Part shown: piece by piece, positions 33,170 through 41,664 of the stretch
How the letters are laid out: every line of letters starts with the position of its first letter
How positions within the stretch are numbered: position 1 is the stretch's first letter
Assembly: GCA_934358495.1 (NCBI GenBank)
Contig: CAKRKO010000012.1
Coordinates: 1-41,696, forward strand
Length of the DNA stretch: 41,696 bases
Direction: 5' to 3'
DNA from: an uncultured Eubacterium sp.
GTDB taxonomy: Bacteria > Bacillota > Clostridia > Lachnospirales > Lachnospiraceae
Notes under the pieces: generated by a model
Databases searched by the model: none
Told to the model about the DNA's origin: nothing
What the model saw: only the letters and a program-made list of their open reading frames with translations
Translations under genes and position numbers: made by a program

Positions 33170-33198
33170 TTGACGAAAAACACAAGATTATATATACT
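33170..33198 (+). promoter_or_regulatory. Promoter of mecA
   Basis: TTGACG (33170-33175), 17 bp and TATACT (33193-33198) are present, 26 bp before the ATG. Confidence 0.8.
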
Positions 33199-33224
33199 TT
33201 TCTAACAAGTAAGGATGTGATAGC

Positions 33225-33998
33225 ATGAAAATTGAAAAAATTAATGACCATCAGATTCGCTGCACACTTACCAGCGAAGATTTGGCTTCACGCAATATTA
33301 AATTAAGCGAGCTGGCTTACGGCTCCGAAAAAGCAAGATCACTGTTTCGAGATATGATGGAGCAGGCTGCAATGGATTTTGGATTTGAAGCAGAAGATAT
33401 ACCGATCATGGTGGAAGCAGTTCCTCTCTCATCGGAAAAAATTGTCCTGATCATCACCAAAGTAGATTCACCGGATGAACTCGATACCCGTTTTTCCAAC
33501 TTTACACAGTTTGAGACCGAGGAAGAAGAAAATGAGAACGGACTTCTCTCCGATAATGATCACGACGTGAGTGATTTTTCACCGGAGATTGATGAGACGG
33601 CTTCTCAGTTTTTACAGCTTCTCCAGCATCTCCGACAAGAGCAGAATAAGGAGAAAGCCGAAATTTCCAAAGTAAAATCTGCAGCGCAGACACTGCCGAC
33701 CGACATGGTTCGTATCTTTCATTTCCGCAATCTGGACTCCGCCATCAATGCGGCCCATGCACTGCACGGATTTTATCAGGGTAAAAATACCCTGTACAAA
33801 GATGCCCAGGAGAACACATACCATCTGATCGTACATCAGAGTCAGCACAGTGCCTCCGAATTTAACCGTGTCAACAATATGCTCTGCTCTTATCTGCAGC
33901 CGGGCAAATACACAGCAGGCATTCAGGCATACTTTGAAGAACATTTCCGCAAGATCATCAATGGAAATGCCCTGCAGCAGTTAAACGAGATTGCTTAA
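33225..33998 (+). CDS. mecA: Adaptor protein MecA
   Basis: This 257-residue ClpC adaptor delivers substrates such as competence or stress regulators to ClpCP. The N-terminal substrate-binding domain (MKIEKINDHQIRCTLTSEDLASRNI) is followed by an acidic linker (about 95-130) and the ClpC-binding C-terminal domain (MVRIFHFRNLDSAINAAHAL ... YHLIVHQS). Length and order match Firmicutes MecA. It is a single gene with a strong promoter and terminator. Confidence 0.93.
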   Translation: MKIEKINDHQIRCTLTSEDLASRNIKLSELAYGSEKARSLFRDMMEQAAMDFGFEAEDIPIMVEAVPLSSEKIVLIITKVDSPDELDTRFSNFTQFETEEEENENGLLSDNDHDVSDFSPEIDETASQFLQLLQHLRQEQNKEKAEISKVKSAAQTLPTDMVRIFHFRNLDSAINAAHALHGFYQGKNTLYKDAQENTYHLIVHQSQHSASEFNRVNNMLCSYLQPGKYTAGIQAYFEEHFRKIINGNALQQLNEIA

Positions 33999-34018
33999 AT
34001 GAATCTCTGAATGGTTAC

Positions 34019-34065
34019 AAAAAAAGAGCTGATCTGCCAAAATGGTATGAATCAGCTCTTTTTAC
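34019..34065 (+). terminator. Terminator of mecA
   Basis: AAAAAGAGCTGAT and ATCAGCTCTTTTT form a perfect 13-bp stem with a 17-nt loop, followed by T-rich sequence. Confidence 0.9.
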
Positions 34066-34134
34066 TTTCCAGAAAATCTCTAATAAGTTTCTGTAAAAAA
34101 ATCTTTTGTGTGAAATTATATCTAAACCCTTGCC

Positions 34135-34341
34135 TTATGCTACAACATCATTGAGGCGGTCTACTAATTCCTGCGGCTCAATGCCATGCACCATAGCAGC
34201 CTGCTCGATTGTCTCCATCTGAGATGACGGGCATCCAAGGCAATGCATACCAATGCCAAATAATACTTCAGCAATGCTGTCGATATGTTCCTGATCACGT
34301 AATAATTCACCGATCATGGTGTCTTTGGTAATCTGTGCCAT
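34135..34341 (-). CDS. DUF1858 protein with CxxC
   Basis: This 68-residue protein has the DUF1858 pattern (TKDTMIGELLRDQEH ... VLFGIGMHCLGCPSSQMETIEQAA). Cys34 and Cys37 form a CxxC that could bind metal or form a disulfide. The family is often annotated as hybrid-cluster-protein associated. AAGGAGG lies before the ATG. It sits after moaA on the same strand but also has its own promoter (34373-34401). Confidence 0.92.
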   Translation of the reverse strand: MAQITKDTMIGELLRDQEHIDSIAEVLFGIGMHCLGCPSSQMETIEQAAMVHGIEPQELVDRLNDVVA

Positions 34342-34372
34342 TTTATTGTACCTCCTTATTTTTACTAAACGT

Positions 34373-34401
34373 AGTATAATACGTTTTCTTCAAATATGCA
34401 A
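34373..34401 (-). promoter_or_regulatory. Promoter of the DUF1858 gene
   Basis: On the minus strand TTGCAT (34396-34401), 17 bp and TATACT (34373-34378) are present in the 72-bp gap after moaA. Confidence 0.7.
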
Positions 34402-34412
34402 TCTTTTTTGAA

Positions 34413-35381
34413 TCATCCGCCGATCTGTGACATTTTGCGGGTGTCCGCATCTATATGATCTCCAAAATGATGTTCCTTCGGTTTACGCGCAATCGCCTGT
34501 CCGATGGTCTGCGCCAGTTTTTCGTCTGTACATCCGCTTCGGATCATGCTCCGCAGATCCACGCCTTCCCCGGAATACAGACAAAGTTTTAAAAATCCCT
34601 CCGATGTCAGCCGGATCCGGTTGCATCCGCTGCAGAACTTCTCGTGTACAGCGCCGATCATTCCGATTTCACCGGCAAACCCCGGTGCGCTGTAATACAC
34701 CGCCGGCCCGTTTCCGAGTTTTTTATCCATGAGATATGCACCCGGATAACGTGAAAAAAATTCCTTACGGATTTCCTCCGCCGGATACGATTTATAGATT
34801 TCTCCATAACCGATTGGCATCATTTCGATAAATCGAACGGCCACGTTTTTCTGTCTTGCCCACTCAAAAAATGCCGGAAGTTCCTCAATATTTTCTCCCT
34901 GCACCGGGACACAGTTGATTTTCAACGGAATGCCACACTCGTAAGCAGTTTTAATTCCATTCATCACCTGCTCAAATACATCCTTGCCGGTAATTTCCTG
35001 ATAACGCTCCCGCTGCAATGTGTCCAGACTGACATTAACAGCATCCAGTCCCGCCTCCTGCAATGCTGGAAGCTGTTCTTTTAACAATACGCCATTTGTG
35101 GTCAATGTAACCATATCAATTCCATCAATTTCATGAATCTCCTGAATCAGATCCGCGCATTCCCGGCGCACCAACGGCTCCCCGCCGGTTACCTTTACCT
35201 TGCTGATACCAAGATCCGCCAGCACCTTCACAATACGCACAATTTCCTCATAGCGTAAAATCCGCTCATGCGGCACAAAAGGAACATCCTCCGGCATACA
35301 GTATTTGCATCGCAGATTGCAGCGATCCGTAATCGATATTCTGACATAATCTATTTGTCTGTTAAAATGATCGATGATCAT
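34413..35381 (-). CDS. moaA: GTP 3',8-cyclase MoaA
   Basis: This 322-residue radical SAM enzyme begins molybdenum cofactor synthesis by cyclising GTP. The N-terminal cluster motif is CNLRCKYC (21-28), with VTGGEP for SAM. The C-terminal cluster has C250, C253 (CSGCNRIR) and C267. The C-terminal GG tail needed for activity is present. It follows the unknown 478-residue gene by 23 bp with AAGGAAAGG upstream. No other moa, moe or mog gene is in the window. Confidence 0.95.
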   Translation of the reverse strand: MIIDHFNRQIDYVRISITDRCNLRCKYCMPEDVPFVPHERILRYEEIVRIVKVLADLGISKVKVTGGEPLVRRECADLIQEIHEIDGIDMVTLTTNGVLLKEQLPALQEAGLDAVNVSLDTLQRERYQEITGKDVFEQVMNGIKTAYECGIPLKINCVPVQGENIEELPAFFEWARQKNVAVRFIEMMPIGYGEIYKSYPAEEIRKEFFSRYPGAYLMDKKLGNGPAVYYSAPGFAGEIGMIGAVHEKFCSGCNRIRLTSEGFLKLCLYSGEGVDLRSMIRSGCTDEKLAQTIGQAIARKPKEHHFGDHIDADTRKMSQIGG

Positions 35382-35404
35382 AGTATGCTTCCTTTCCTTT
35401 ATTT

Positions 35405-36841
35405 TTAAACAAGAATGTCTACTACCATTCCCGCTGCATTTTTATAAACGGATGGATTTGCGCTTTCTTTTCCGCAATAAATCCGGAATGGTGTCGTACC
35501 CTTAATCGGTACAAAATTCAGCTTTTCATCTACCCAGCTGCTGGTATCACCTTTCTCCAGCTGATCCTTGGAACGCTGATCATGCTCATAAACCAGCATA
35601 TACCGATAGGCCAAAAGTTCATCCGCCTCCAGAGCAATTTTTTCCTTATAATTATCATTGGTAAAAATCTGAAATGTCACTGATCCGTTTTCCAGTTCTT
35701 CCCGGGCTGGAATCTCCGGAAGATATTCTAGCAACGCCAGCAACTGCCAGCCGTGTCCTGTCACTTTCCGCAGTCCGCCCTGACCTCCGTTCATATTATG
35801 ATTATAATAGCAGTATTCTTCCTCCGCCACAACATTTCCATATAATGCGTGCAGTTCTTCCAACGAATAATGGTAAGTTGCCAGTTCCTTTCCCAGTCGG
35901 GTGATGCGAATATAAAACTCGCTGTCCACTTCCTTCGTCTGCGGAACTTTTATCTCCTTCTTAGAAAGGAGCGGCTTTTCTGCTCCGGCCAGCACACCGG
36001 CAAAATCTGTGATCACATTCTGTCCATCATAGTAACCGATCTGCTTGTATGTCTCATCTGCCAAAAACAGCCAGACGGTATCCGTAACTTTCCCGGCCAC
36101 ATTACCTTCCTGATTCACAACCTGTAACTTTTTCAGATACTCCGGCGCACATTCTGCCTGCTCCTTCCAGAATTCCATTGGAAGCTGAACCGCCGGTACT
36201 TTTCGACTGCTTCCATCCGAAAACTCCAGTTTCATCCAGTACATGGTTCCCGCCTGCCCGCTGTTCCACTCAAAAAATCGGTTCAATGAAAAATAACGGT
36301 TACAGCGCAGACCTTCGCCACGTACCCAGAATCCACGTTCTGCACTTCCAGCCACCAGCATTCGGATTCCTTTGGCAAAATAGTCTTTATTTTTATCCTC
36401 CAGTCCCTGCTGTCCAAACATAATCGTGGGATGCGGATAGTATTTCACTGGTATACCGTTTTTAAAGAAAGAAATAAAAGCCTCACGCGGCTCCCGTCCG
36501 GTTGCCTTTCCACTTACAAGTTCCGGAAAATAATACCGTTTGGACTCGAATTCCGTCACGATAGACTCGAATCCATCCACACTTCCCAGCCTGATTTCTT
36601 CTGCCTCAGCAACTTCCGCTTCATCCAGATATCTCTGCAAAGGGAAACCATATCCCTCCTCAATATCTTTACTTTCAGCCTCTTCATGATTATCGTACAC
36701 GGAAAAAAGACAACGTTCTGTTTTGTCCTGATGTTCCAGGTCATCACAAGTGTACAAAATATTTTTTCCAGCAGCACTGCCGCTGATAAATAGCCCTACC
36801 TGCGTTTCCCCGGGCAAAACCGTGACATTTTTGATTTCCAT
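35405..36841 (-). CDS. Unrecognised 478-residue protein upstream of moaA
   Basis: An intact soluble protein without signal peptide or membrane segment. It looks beta-rich with several domains: an N-terminal part (NVTVLPGETQVGLFISGSAAGKNILY), a middle Trp- and Tyr-rich part (GFWVRGEGLRCNRYFSLNRFFEW) and a C-terminal part (TFQIFTNDNYKEKI, TTPFRIYCGKESANPSVYKNAAG). I do not know the family. Proximity to moaA (23-bp gap) and DUF1858 suggests one transcript and perhaps a link to molybdopterin or metal metabolism, but no cofactor-binding motif is evident. AAAGGG lies before the ATG. Confidence 0.75.
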   Translation of the reverse strand: MEIKNVTVLPGETQVGLFISGSAAGKNILYTCDDLEHQDKTERCLFSVYDNHEEAESKDIEEGYGFPLQRYLDEAEVAEAEEIRLGSVDGFESIVTEFESKRYYFPELVSGKATGREPREAFISFFKNGIPVKYYPHPTIMFGQQGLEDKNKDYFAKGIRMLVAGSAERGFWVRGEGLRCNRYFSLNRFFEWNSGQAGTMYWMKLEFSDGSSRKVPAVQLPMEFWKEQAECAPEYLKKLQVVNQEGNVAGKVTDTVWLFLADETYKQIGYYDGQNVITDFAGVLAGAEKPLLSKKEIKVPQTKEVDSEFYIRITRLGKELATYHYSLEELHALYGNVVAEEEYCYYNHNMNGGQGGLRKVTGHGWQLLALLEYLPEIPAREELENGSVTFQIFTNDNYKEKIALEADELLAYRYMLVYEHDQRSKDQLEKGDTSSWVDEKLNFVPIKGTTPFRIYCGKESANPSVYKNAAGMVVDILV

Positions 36842-36956
36842 ATTTTACTTACCCTTTCTGTAACTCCCTTATATATCCTATCTATATTGTATTTATTATC
36901 ATACAATGAATTCGATAAGAAATGCAAGCCCCATATGGAAACAGTATCACTTTCTT

Positions 36957-37622
36957 TTAAATATTAAACGCCTTTCCTTTTGGTTCGATTGCAAATTCCA
37001 TCTCTTTTCCAGTTATCGGATGTTTAAAAGCAATACGACAGGAGCATAATGCCACTGGACAATAGGAACCAACTGCTGTTCCATACTTCACATCCCCATA
37101 AAGCGGATAACCCACATGCGCAAACTGTACACGGATTTGGTGATGTCTGCCGGTATGAAGCCAGATATGCACTAAAGCTTTCTGTCCTTCTGCCCGTACT
37201 TCTACCACTTCATAGCTCAGTTTGGCCTCTTTTGCCTGCGGTGTTCCTTTTGCCACAACTGTAGATGTATTTGTCTTGCCATCCCTCAACAGCCAATCGC
37301 TTAATTCCCCTTTTTCCGGTTGTGGTACACCAGATGTAACTGCCAGATATTCTTTTTCCATACTCCGGTTGCTGACTTGTGCCGACAGCTTTGCCGCTGC
37401 CATTTTTGTCTTGGCAAATACCATCACGCCTTCCACCGGCTGATCCAGACGATGGATCAATCCGATATACGGTTCTTCTTTCTTTTTGGCACGATAATTT
37501 TTCAGCAGGCTAACCATATCTGCCTGACCGGCACGAGCCGTCTGCACTGCAACCCCTGCCTCTTTGCGGCATACAATAACTGCCTCGTCTTCATATATAA
37601 TTTCCGGCTGCTTTGTTCTCAT
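36957..37622 (-). CDS. RluA-family pseudouridine synthase (short form)
   Basis: This 221-residue protein has the catalytic HRLDQPVEGVMVFAK (Asp60) and the family motifs VTSGVPQ, YEVVEV and HTGRHHQIRVQFAHVGYPLYGD. It lacks an N-terminal S4 domain, and reads HRLDQPVEG where most members have HRLDxxTSG. Such short RluA proteins modify rRNA or tRNA uridines; the target is unknown. It precedes the unknown 478-residue gene by 115 bp on the same strand. Confidence 0.93.
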   Translation of the reverse strand: MRTKQPEIIYEDEAVIVCRKEAGVAVQTARAGQADMVSLLKNYRAKKKEEPYIGLIHRLDQPVEGVMVFAKTKMAAAKLSAQVSNRSMEKEYLAVTSGVPQPEKGELSDWLLRDGKTNTSTVVAKGTPQAKEAKLSYEVVEVRAEGQKALVHIWLHTGRHHQIRVQFAHVGYPLYGDVKYGTAVGSYCPVALCSCRIAFKHPITGKEMEFAIEPKGKAFNI

Positions 37623-37650
37623 ATTTCACAAATCTCCATCTCTTTTTTCC

Positions 37651-37703
37651 AAAAATAAAGCAGGCAGCATCTACGTATCTTTCTGTAAATCTGCCCGCCT
37701 TTA
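37651..37703 (-). terminator. Terminator of the two-component operon
   Basis: On the minus strand TAAAGGCGGGCAG and CTGCCTGCTTTA pair with one bulge and a G-U, followed by TTTTT. Confidence 0.75.
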
Positions 37704-37759
37704 TCATACGCACTTATACATATATCCTGTTACTTACACTTTAAATCTGGGACATATCA

Positions 37760-38449
37760 TTACAATTTAAAGCGGTATCCTACTCCCCAAATTGTTTCTA
37801 TATATTGCGGTTTTGCGGTATTAAACTCAATTTTCTCACGGATCTTCTTGATATGAACCGTTACAGTTGCAATGTCGCCGATAGACTCCATATCCCAGAT
37901 TTTTGAAAACAGCTCATCCTTTGTAAATACATGGTTCGGATTCTCCGCCAGAAATGTCAGCAGATCAAATTCCTTCGTTGTAAACTGCTTTTCTTCATCA
38001 TTTACCCATACACGGCGAGCTGTCTTGTCAATGCGGATACCGCGGATTTCAATAATATCATTTTTCTGTGCAGTGCTTCCGATCAGGCGCTCATAACGAG
38101 CCAGATGCGCTTTTACACGTGCTACCAGTTCGCTTGGGGAAAATGGCTTTGTAATATAATCATCTGCCCCCAGTCCAAGCCCACGAATTTTGTCAATATC
38201 ATCTTTTTTCGCAGAAACCATCAGAATCGGTGTATTTTTCTTTTCACGGATCTTTTTACAGATTTCAAAACCATCTGTGCCAGGCAGCATCAGATCCAGT
38301 ATAAACATGTCAAATTCCTCGTTTAATGCACGCTCCAGACCACTTGTTCCATCATTTTCTATCTCCACATCAAATCCACTCAGTTCCAGATAATCTTTCT
38401 CCAGATCTGCAATTGCCTCTTCATCTTCTACGATTAAAATCTTACTCAT
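37760..38449 (-). CDS. OmpR-family response regulator
   Basis: This 229-residue regulator has a receiver domain (phospho-acceptor Asp52 in LDLMLPG; acidic pocket EDE at 8-10; Lys in VSAKKD) and a C-terminal winged helix (TKEFDLLTFLAENPNHVFTKDELFSKIW ... TVTVHIKKIREKIE ... IETIWGVGYRF). GGAGG lies before the start at 38449 and the ATG overlaps the kinase stop by 8 bp. The longer ORF to 38530 lies inside the kinase gene and is rejected. The cognate kinase is the next entry; the target genes are unknown. Confidence 0.95.
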   Translation of the reverse strand: MSKILIVEDEEAIADLEKDYLELSGFDVEIENDGTSGLERALNEEFDMFILDLMLPGTDGFEICKKIREKKNTPILMVSAKKDDIDKIRGLGLGADDYITKPFSPSELVARVKAHLARYERLIGSTAQKNDIIEIRGIRIDKTARRVWVNDEEKQFTTKEFDLLTFLAENPNHVFTKDELFSKIWDMESIGDIATVTVHIKKIREKIEFNTAKPQYIETIWGVGYRFKL

Positions 38450-39947
38450 TTGGTACCTCCTGATATTTTCGAATGACAAAGTACATGGTCGTACCCGTCT
38501 TTTCTTTACTTGTCGCCCAGATTTTTCCACCGTGGTCTTCGATGATCTTCTTTACGATGGACAGACCAATGCCGCTTCCTCCGGTGGAGGAATTTCTCGA
38601 TGAATCTGTACGGTAAAACCTGTCAAAAATATATGGCAGATCTCTGGAAGAAATTCCTTTTCCGTTATCCTCGATTTCAACTTGAATGAAATCACCTACG
38701 TCTTTGATCCGGACATTAATCTGCCCTTTCTTTTTGTCCATATATTTGATGGCATTTGTAACGATATTATTAACGACACGCATCAGCTGCTCCGGATCTG
38801 CAATAATTATAATATTCTCATCTGCATAATTAAAATATGTCAGACCGATGCCCTTTGTCTCAAGATCCAGGCCGATTTCCTCAATGCAGTCATTAAAATA
38901 ATCTGCCACATTGATTTTCTTAAAATTATATGGTATACGATTCGTATCAATCTTGGAATACAATGTCAGTTCATTCAGCAGACGATCCATCTCATTTGCT
39001 TTATTATAAATTGTCCGGATGTAACGCTCCTGCTTCTCAGGAGTATCAGCAACACCATCCAAAATACCTTCAGAATAACCTTTGACAGCTGTGATCGGAG
39101 TTTTGAGATCATGCGCAATGTTACTGATCAGGGCACGGTTTTCCTTTTCTGCCGCCATTTTTTCTTCGGTAGATTCCTTCAGACGCTTACGCATCTCTTC
39201 AAAGTTCCGGCACAGATCTCCCATTTCATCCTGCTCATCATAATCAATGGTAAAATCCAGATTTCCTTCTTTAATATTTTTTGTGGCGATCTGAAGCTTT
39301 TTGATCGGTACCATCGTTCCACGATAGATCCAGATCGTCATCACGCCTGCGGTCAGCGCAAGGATCAGCAGAAGGGATACTCCGATATCAATCATTAACC
39401 GCTTGATCTCCGGTTGAATACTTTCTGAGGATGTAATAATATAAACACTGCATTTATCATTATTATTGCATTCAAAGTCAACCTGCTTCAACAGAGACTG
39501 GGCATCGTTATCTACATAATAACCGGCTCCCGTTTCCTTATCCCCCTCACCATATGCCGGTAATTCTTCTTCCCACTGCTCATCACTGATCACAGAATCA
39601 CCATGATATCCGTTATATACCATAACGCCGTTTTTACAAAAAATCAGGTAGGAACTTTTCTCCTGTAATTTCTTATTTACTTTTGTCAGATAATCTTTTG
39701 ATTCCAGTTTTTCCGGATCTGTCTTAGCCAGATTGCAGATTTCATCATATTCTGCCTTCGTATATCTGCTCATCAATTGCAGAGAATTCGATAATACACC
39801 CTGCGTATCCGATGCTTCCAGGCCATAATTCTTCTGGATGGCTTTCGTCTGAATATGATACAGGCCAAAAATGGCTGCTCCTGCCAGAGCAATTGGCAAA
39901 ATAATGATAATGCAGAATGCGACGATCAAACGTGTCTTTAGTTTCAT
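38442..39947 (-). CDS. Sensor histidine kinase
   Basis: This 501-residue membrane kinase has two membrane segments (about 6-30 and 187-209) flanking an extracellular sensor of about 155 residues, then HAMP (about 210-262), HisKA with the phospho-His in NIAHDLKTP (His279) and a HATPase domain with NIVTNAIKY (N box), DNGKGIS (G1), FDRFYR (F box) and GGSGIGLSI (G2). The start at 39947 is chosen for GGAG upstream rather than an ATG 12 codons earlier. It is co-transcribed with the response regulator. The ligand cannot be inferred. Confidence 0.94.
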   Translation of the reverse strand: MKLKTRLIVAFCIIIILPIALAGAAIFGLYHIQTKAIQKNYGLEASDTQGVLSNSLQLMSRYTKAEYDEICNLAKTDPEKLESKDYLTKVNKKLQEKSSYLIFCKNGVMVYNGYHGDSVISDEQWEEELPAYGEGDKETGAGYYVDNDAQSLLKQVDFECNNNDKCSVYIITSSESIQPEIKRLMIDIGVSLLLILALTAGVMTIWIYRGTMVPIKKLQIATKNIKEGNLDFTIDYDEQDEMGDLCRNFEEMRKRLKESTEEKMAAEKENRALISNIAHDLKTPITAVKGYSEGILDGVADTPEKQERYIRTIYNKANEMDRLLNELTLYSKIDTNRIPYNFKKINVADYFNDCIEEIGLDLETKGIGLTYFNYADENIIIIADPEQLMRVVNNIVTNAIKYMDKKKGQINVRIKDVGDFIQVEIEDNGKGISSRDLPYIFDRFYRTDSSRNSSTGGSGIGLSIVKKIIEDHGGKIWATSKEKTGTTMYFVIRKYQEVPNE

Positions 39948-39983
39948 AGGCATCTCCAAAAATATTGTATTTATATATTCCAC

Positions 39984-40012
39984 ATTATAACACGTTACTC
40001 ATATGATTTACA
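39984..40012 (-). promoter_or_regulatory. Promoter of the two-component operon
   Basis: On the minus strand TGTAAA (40007-40012), 17 bp and TATAAT (39984-39989) with TG one base upstream (extended -10). The spacer contains the 12-mer TTACTCATATGA (plus-strand reading), also found in the palindrome at 19932. Confidence 0.6.
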
Positions 40013-40035
40013 TTCTGCATTCGTAAAAGTTTTAT

Positions 40036-40062
40036 TAAAAAACTGCCCCGAAGGGCAGTTTC
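40036..40062 (-). terminator. Terminator of malQ
   Basis: On the minus strand AAACTGCCC and GGGCAGTTTTTT flank a TTCG tetraloop. It begins one base after the malQ stop. Confidence 0.9.
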
Positions 40063-41541
40063 TTATCGTCCATATAATTTTGTCATCTCTTTGATCTGCT
40101 CCGCAAGATCTTCTGTCAGGCATCCGGATTTCATTCTCCAACGCCAGTTATTTCCAAGCGTAGATGGTGTATTGATCCTTGCCTCACTTCCAAGTCCAAG
40201 GTAATCCTGCAATGGGATAATGCACAAGTCTGCCACACTCGCCAGTGCCAGACGGATAAAATCCCAGTGAATTTGCGTCTTTGGTGTATTTGCATTATTC
40301 ATATATTTCTGCGATAATTTCAGATCTTCCGGATCTAAAACTTTATACCAGCCGCAAAGGGTATCATTATCATGTGTTCCTGTATACACTACACAGTTTT
40401 TCTCATAATTATGTGGCAGATAATCACTCTCTTCCCTGGAATCAAAAGCAAACTGGATCACTTTCATTCCCGGGAAACCGGAATCATGCAACAGCCGGCG
40501 TACACCATCAGTTAAAAATCCCAGATCTTCTGCAATTACATTTACATCGCCCAGTGCATCTTTCAAAACCCGCATCAGACTCATGCCCGGTCCCGGCTCC
40601 CAGTGTCCGTGTTCTGCCGTTTCATCCCCCGCCGGAATGCTGTAATATTCGTCAAATCCGCGGAAATGATCAATACGGACACAGTCATATAATTTCAGAC
40701 ACTGTGCGATTCTCCGAATCCACCACGCATAACCGGTCTGGCGGTGATACTCCCAGCGATACAGCGGATTCCCCCATAACTGTCCGGTCGCGGAAAATGC
40801 ATCCGGCGGGCATCCTGCCACAGCGACAGGCGTCAGCTCCTCATCAAATTGAAACAACTGCGGTTCTGCCCAGGCATCTGCACTGTCCAATGCCACATAA
40901 ATCGGAATGTCCCCGATAATCTGAATGCCCGCCTGTGCCGCATACGCATGCAATTTTTTCCATTGACAGAAAAACAGATACTGCAGAAACTGATAAAACT
41001 GTATTTCATCATGCTGCCCATGCCATACCTGATCCAGAGTTGCAAAATCGCGTCTCTTATATTTTTCTTCCCATTGAAGCCAGCTTGCTCCTTTATGCAT
41101 ATTTTTTATTACCATAAATAATGCATAATTTCCAAGCCACCAGTCATTTTCCTGACAAAAAGCAAAAAAATCATCTGACGGTTGTTTCAGAAAACGATCA
41201 CAGGCCATACGCAAAATTTTATATCGGTTCTGGTATAGCTTTGCATAATCAATGGATTCCGGATTTTGTCCAAAATCCAAACTGTCACACTCCTCTTTCG
41301 TCAGAAGCTGCTGCTCCACAAGCTGCTCCAGATCGATGAAATACGGATTTCCGGCAAAAGATGAAAAAGACTGATACGGGGAATCCCCATAGCTCGTCTG
41401 TCCAAGGGGCAGTACCTGCCAGTTTTTTTGACCTGATTCTTTTAAAAAATCTACAAATTGATAAGCCTCTTTTGAAAAACATCCTATGCCATATTTGGAT
41501 GGAAGAGAAAATACCGGCATCAGAATTCCACTTGTTCTCAT
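40063..41541 (-). CDS. malQ: 4-alpha-glucanotransferase (amylomaltase)
   Basis: This 492-residue GH77 enzyme transfers maltosyl and larger glucan units during maltodextrin use; cytoplasmic. Family signatures are RTSGILMPVFSLPSKYGIG at the N-terminus, QVLPLGQTSYGDSPYQS, the nucleophile Asp in VRIDHFRGF, the acid/base Glu in IAEDLGFLT, and THDNDTL. GAGGAT lies before the ATG. It follows a MalG-type permease gene on the same strand, fitting a maltodextrin uptake locus, but a terminator separates them and malQ has its own promoter. Confidence 0.96.
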   Translation of the reverse strand: MRTSGILMPVFSLPSKYGIGCFSKEAYQFVDFLKESGQKNWQVLPLGQTSYGDSPYQSFSSFAGNPYFIDLEQLVEQQLLTKEECDSLDFGQNPESIDYAKLYQNRYKILRMACDRFLKQPSDDFFAFCQENDWWLGNYALFMVIKNMHKGASWLQWEEKYKRRDFATLDQVWHGQHDEIQFYQFLQYLFFCQWKKLHAYAAQAGIQIIGDIPIYVALDSADAWAEPQLFQFDEELTPVAVAGCPPDAFSATGQLWGNPLYRWEYHRQTGYAWWIRRIAQCLKLYDCVRIDHFRGFDEYYSIPAGDETAEHGHWEPGPGMSLMRVLKDALGDVNVIAEDLGFLTDGVRRLLHDSGFPGMKVIQFAFDSREESDYLPHNYEKNCVVYTGTHDNDTLCGWYKVLDPEDLKLSQKYMNNANTPKTQIHWDFIRLALASVADLCIIPLQDYLGLGSEARINTPSTLGNNWRWRMKSGCLTEDLAEQIKEMTKLYGR

Positions 41542-41579
41542 AGTTTATATCCTCGCGTTCTACACATTTATACTTTTCA

Positions 41580-41610
41580 ATATTAGGAAATTCGAGTAAT
41601 TTCCTGTCAA
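41580..41610 (-). promoter_or_regulatory. malQ promoter with a palindrome in a 19-bp spacer
   Basis: On the minus strand TTGACA (41605-41610), a 19-bp spacer and TAATAT (41580-41585) are present. AGGAAATT and AATTTCCT (41585-41605, 5-bp centre) form an inverted repeat that fills the spacer. A long spacer with a central palindrome is typical of MerR-type activation; a repressor site is the alternative. Confidence 0.6.
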
Positions 41611-41656
41611 ATAAAAAGCCCTTTTTGCTGCACTGCTGTAACAAAAAGGACTTTTG
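41609..41656 (-). terminator. Terminator between permease gene and malQ
   Basis: AAAAGCCCTTTTTG and CAAAAAGGACTTTT pair with one mismatch. It begins about 10 bp after the permease stop. Confidence 0.7.
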
Positions 41657-41664
41657 AGCGTTTG

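Noticed and set aside
38682..39398. 238-residue plus-strand ORF
   Set aside because: Antisense to the histidine kinase HAMP, HisKA and HATPase coding region.
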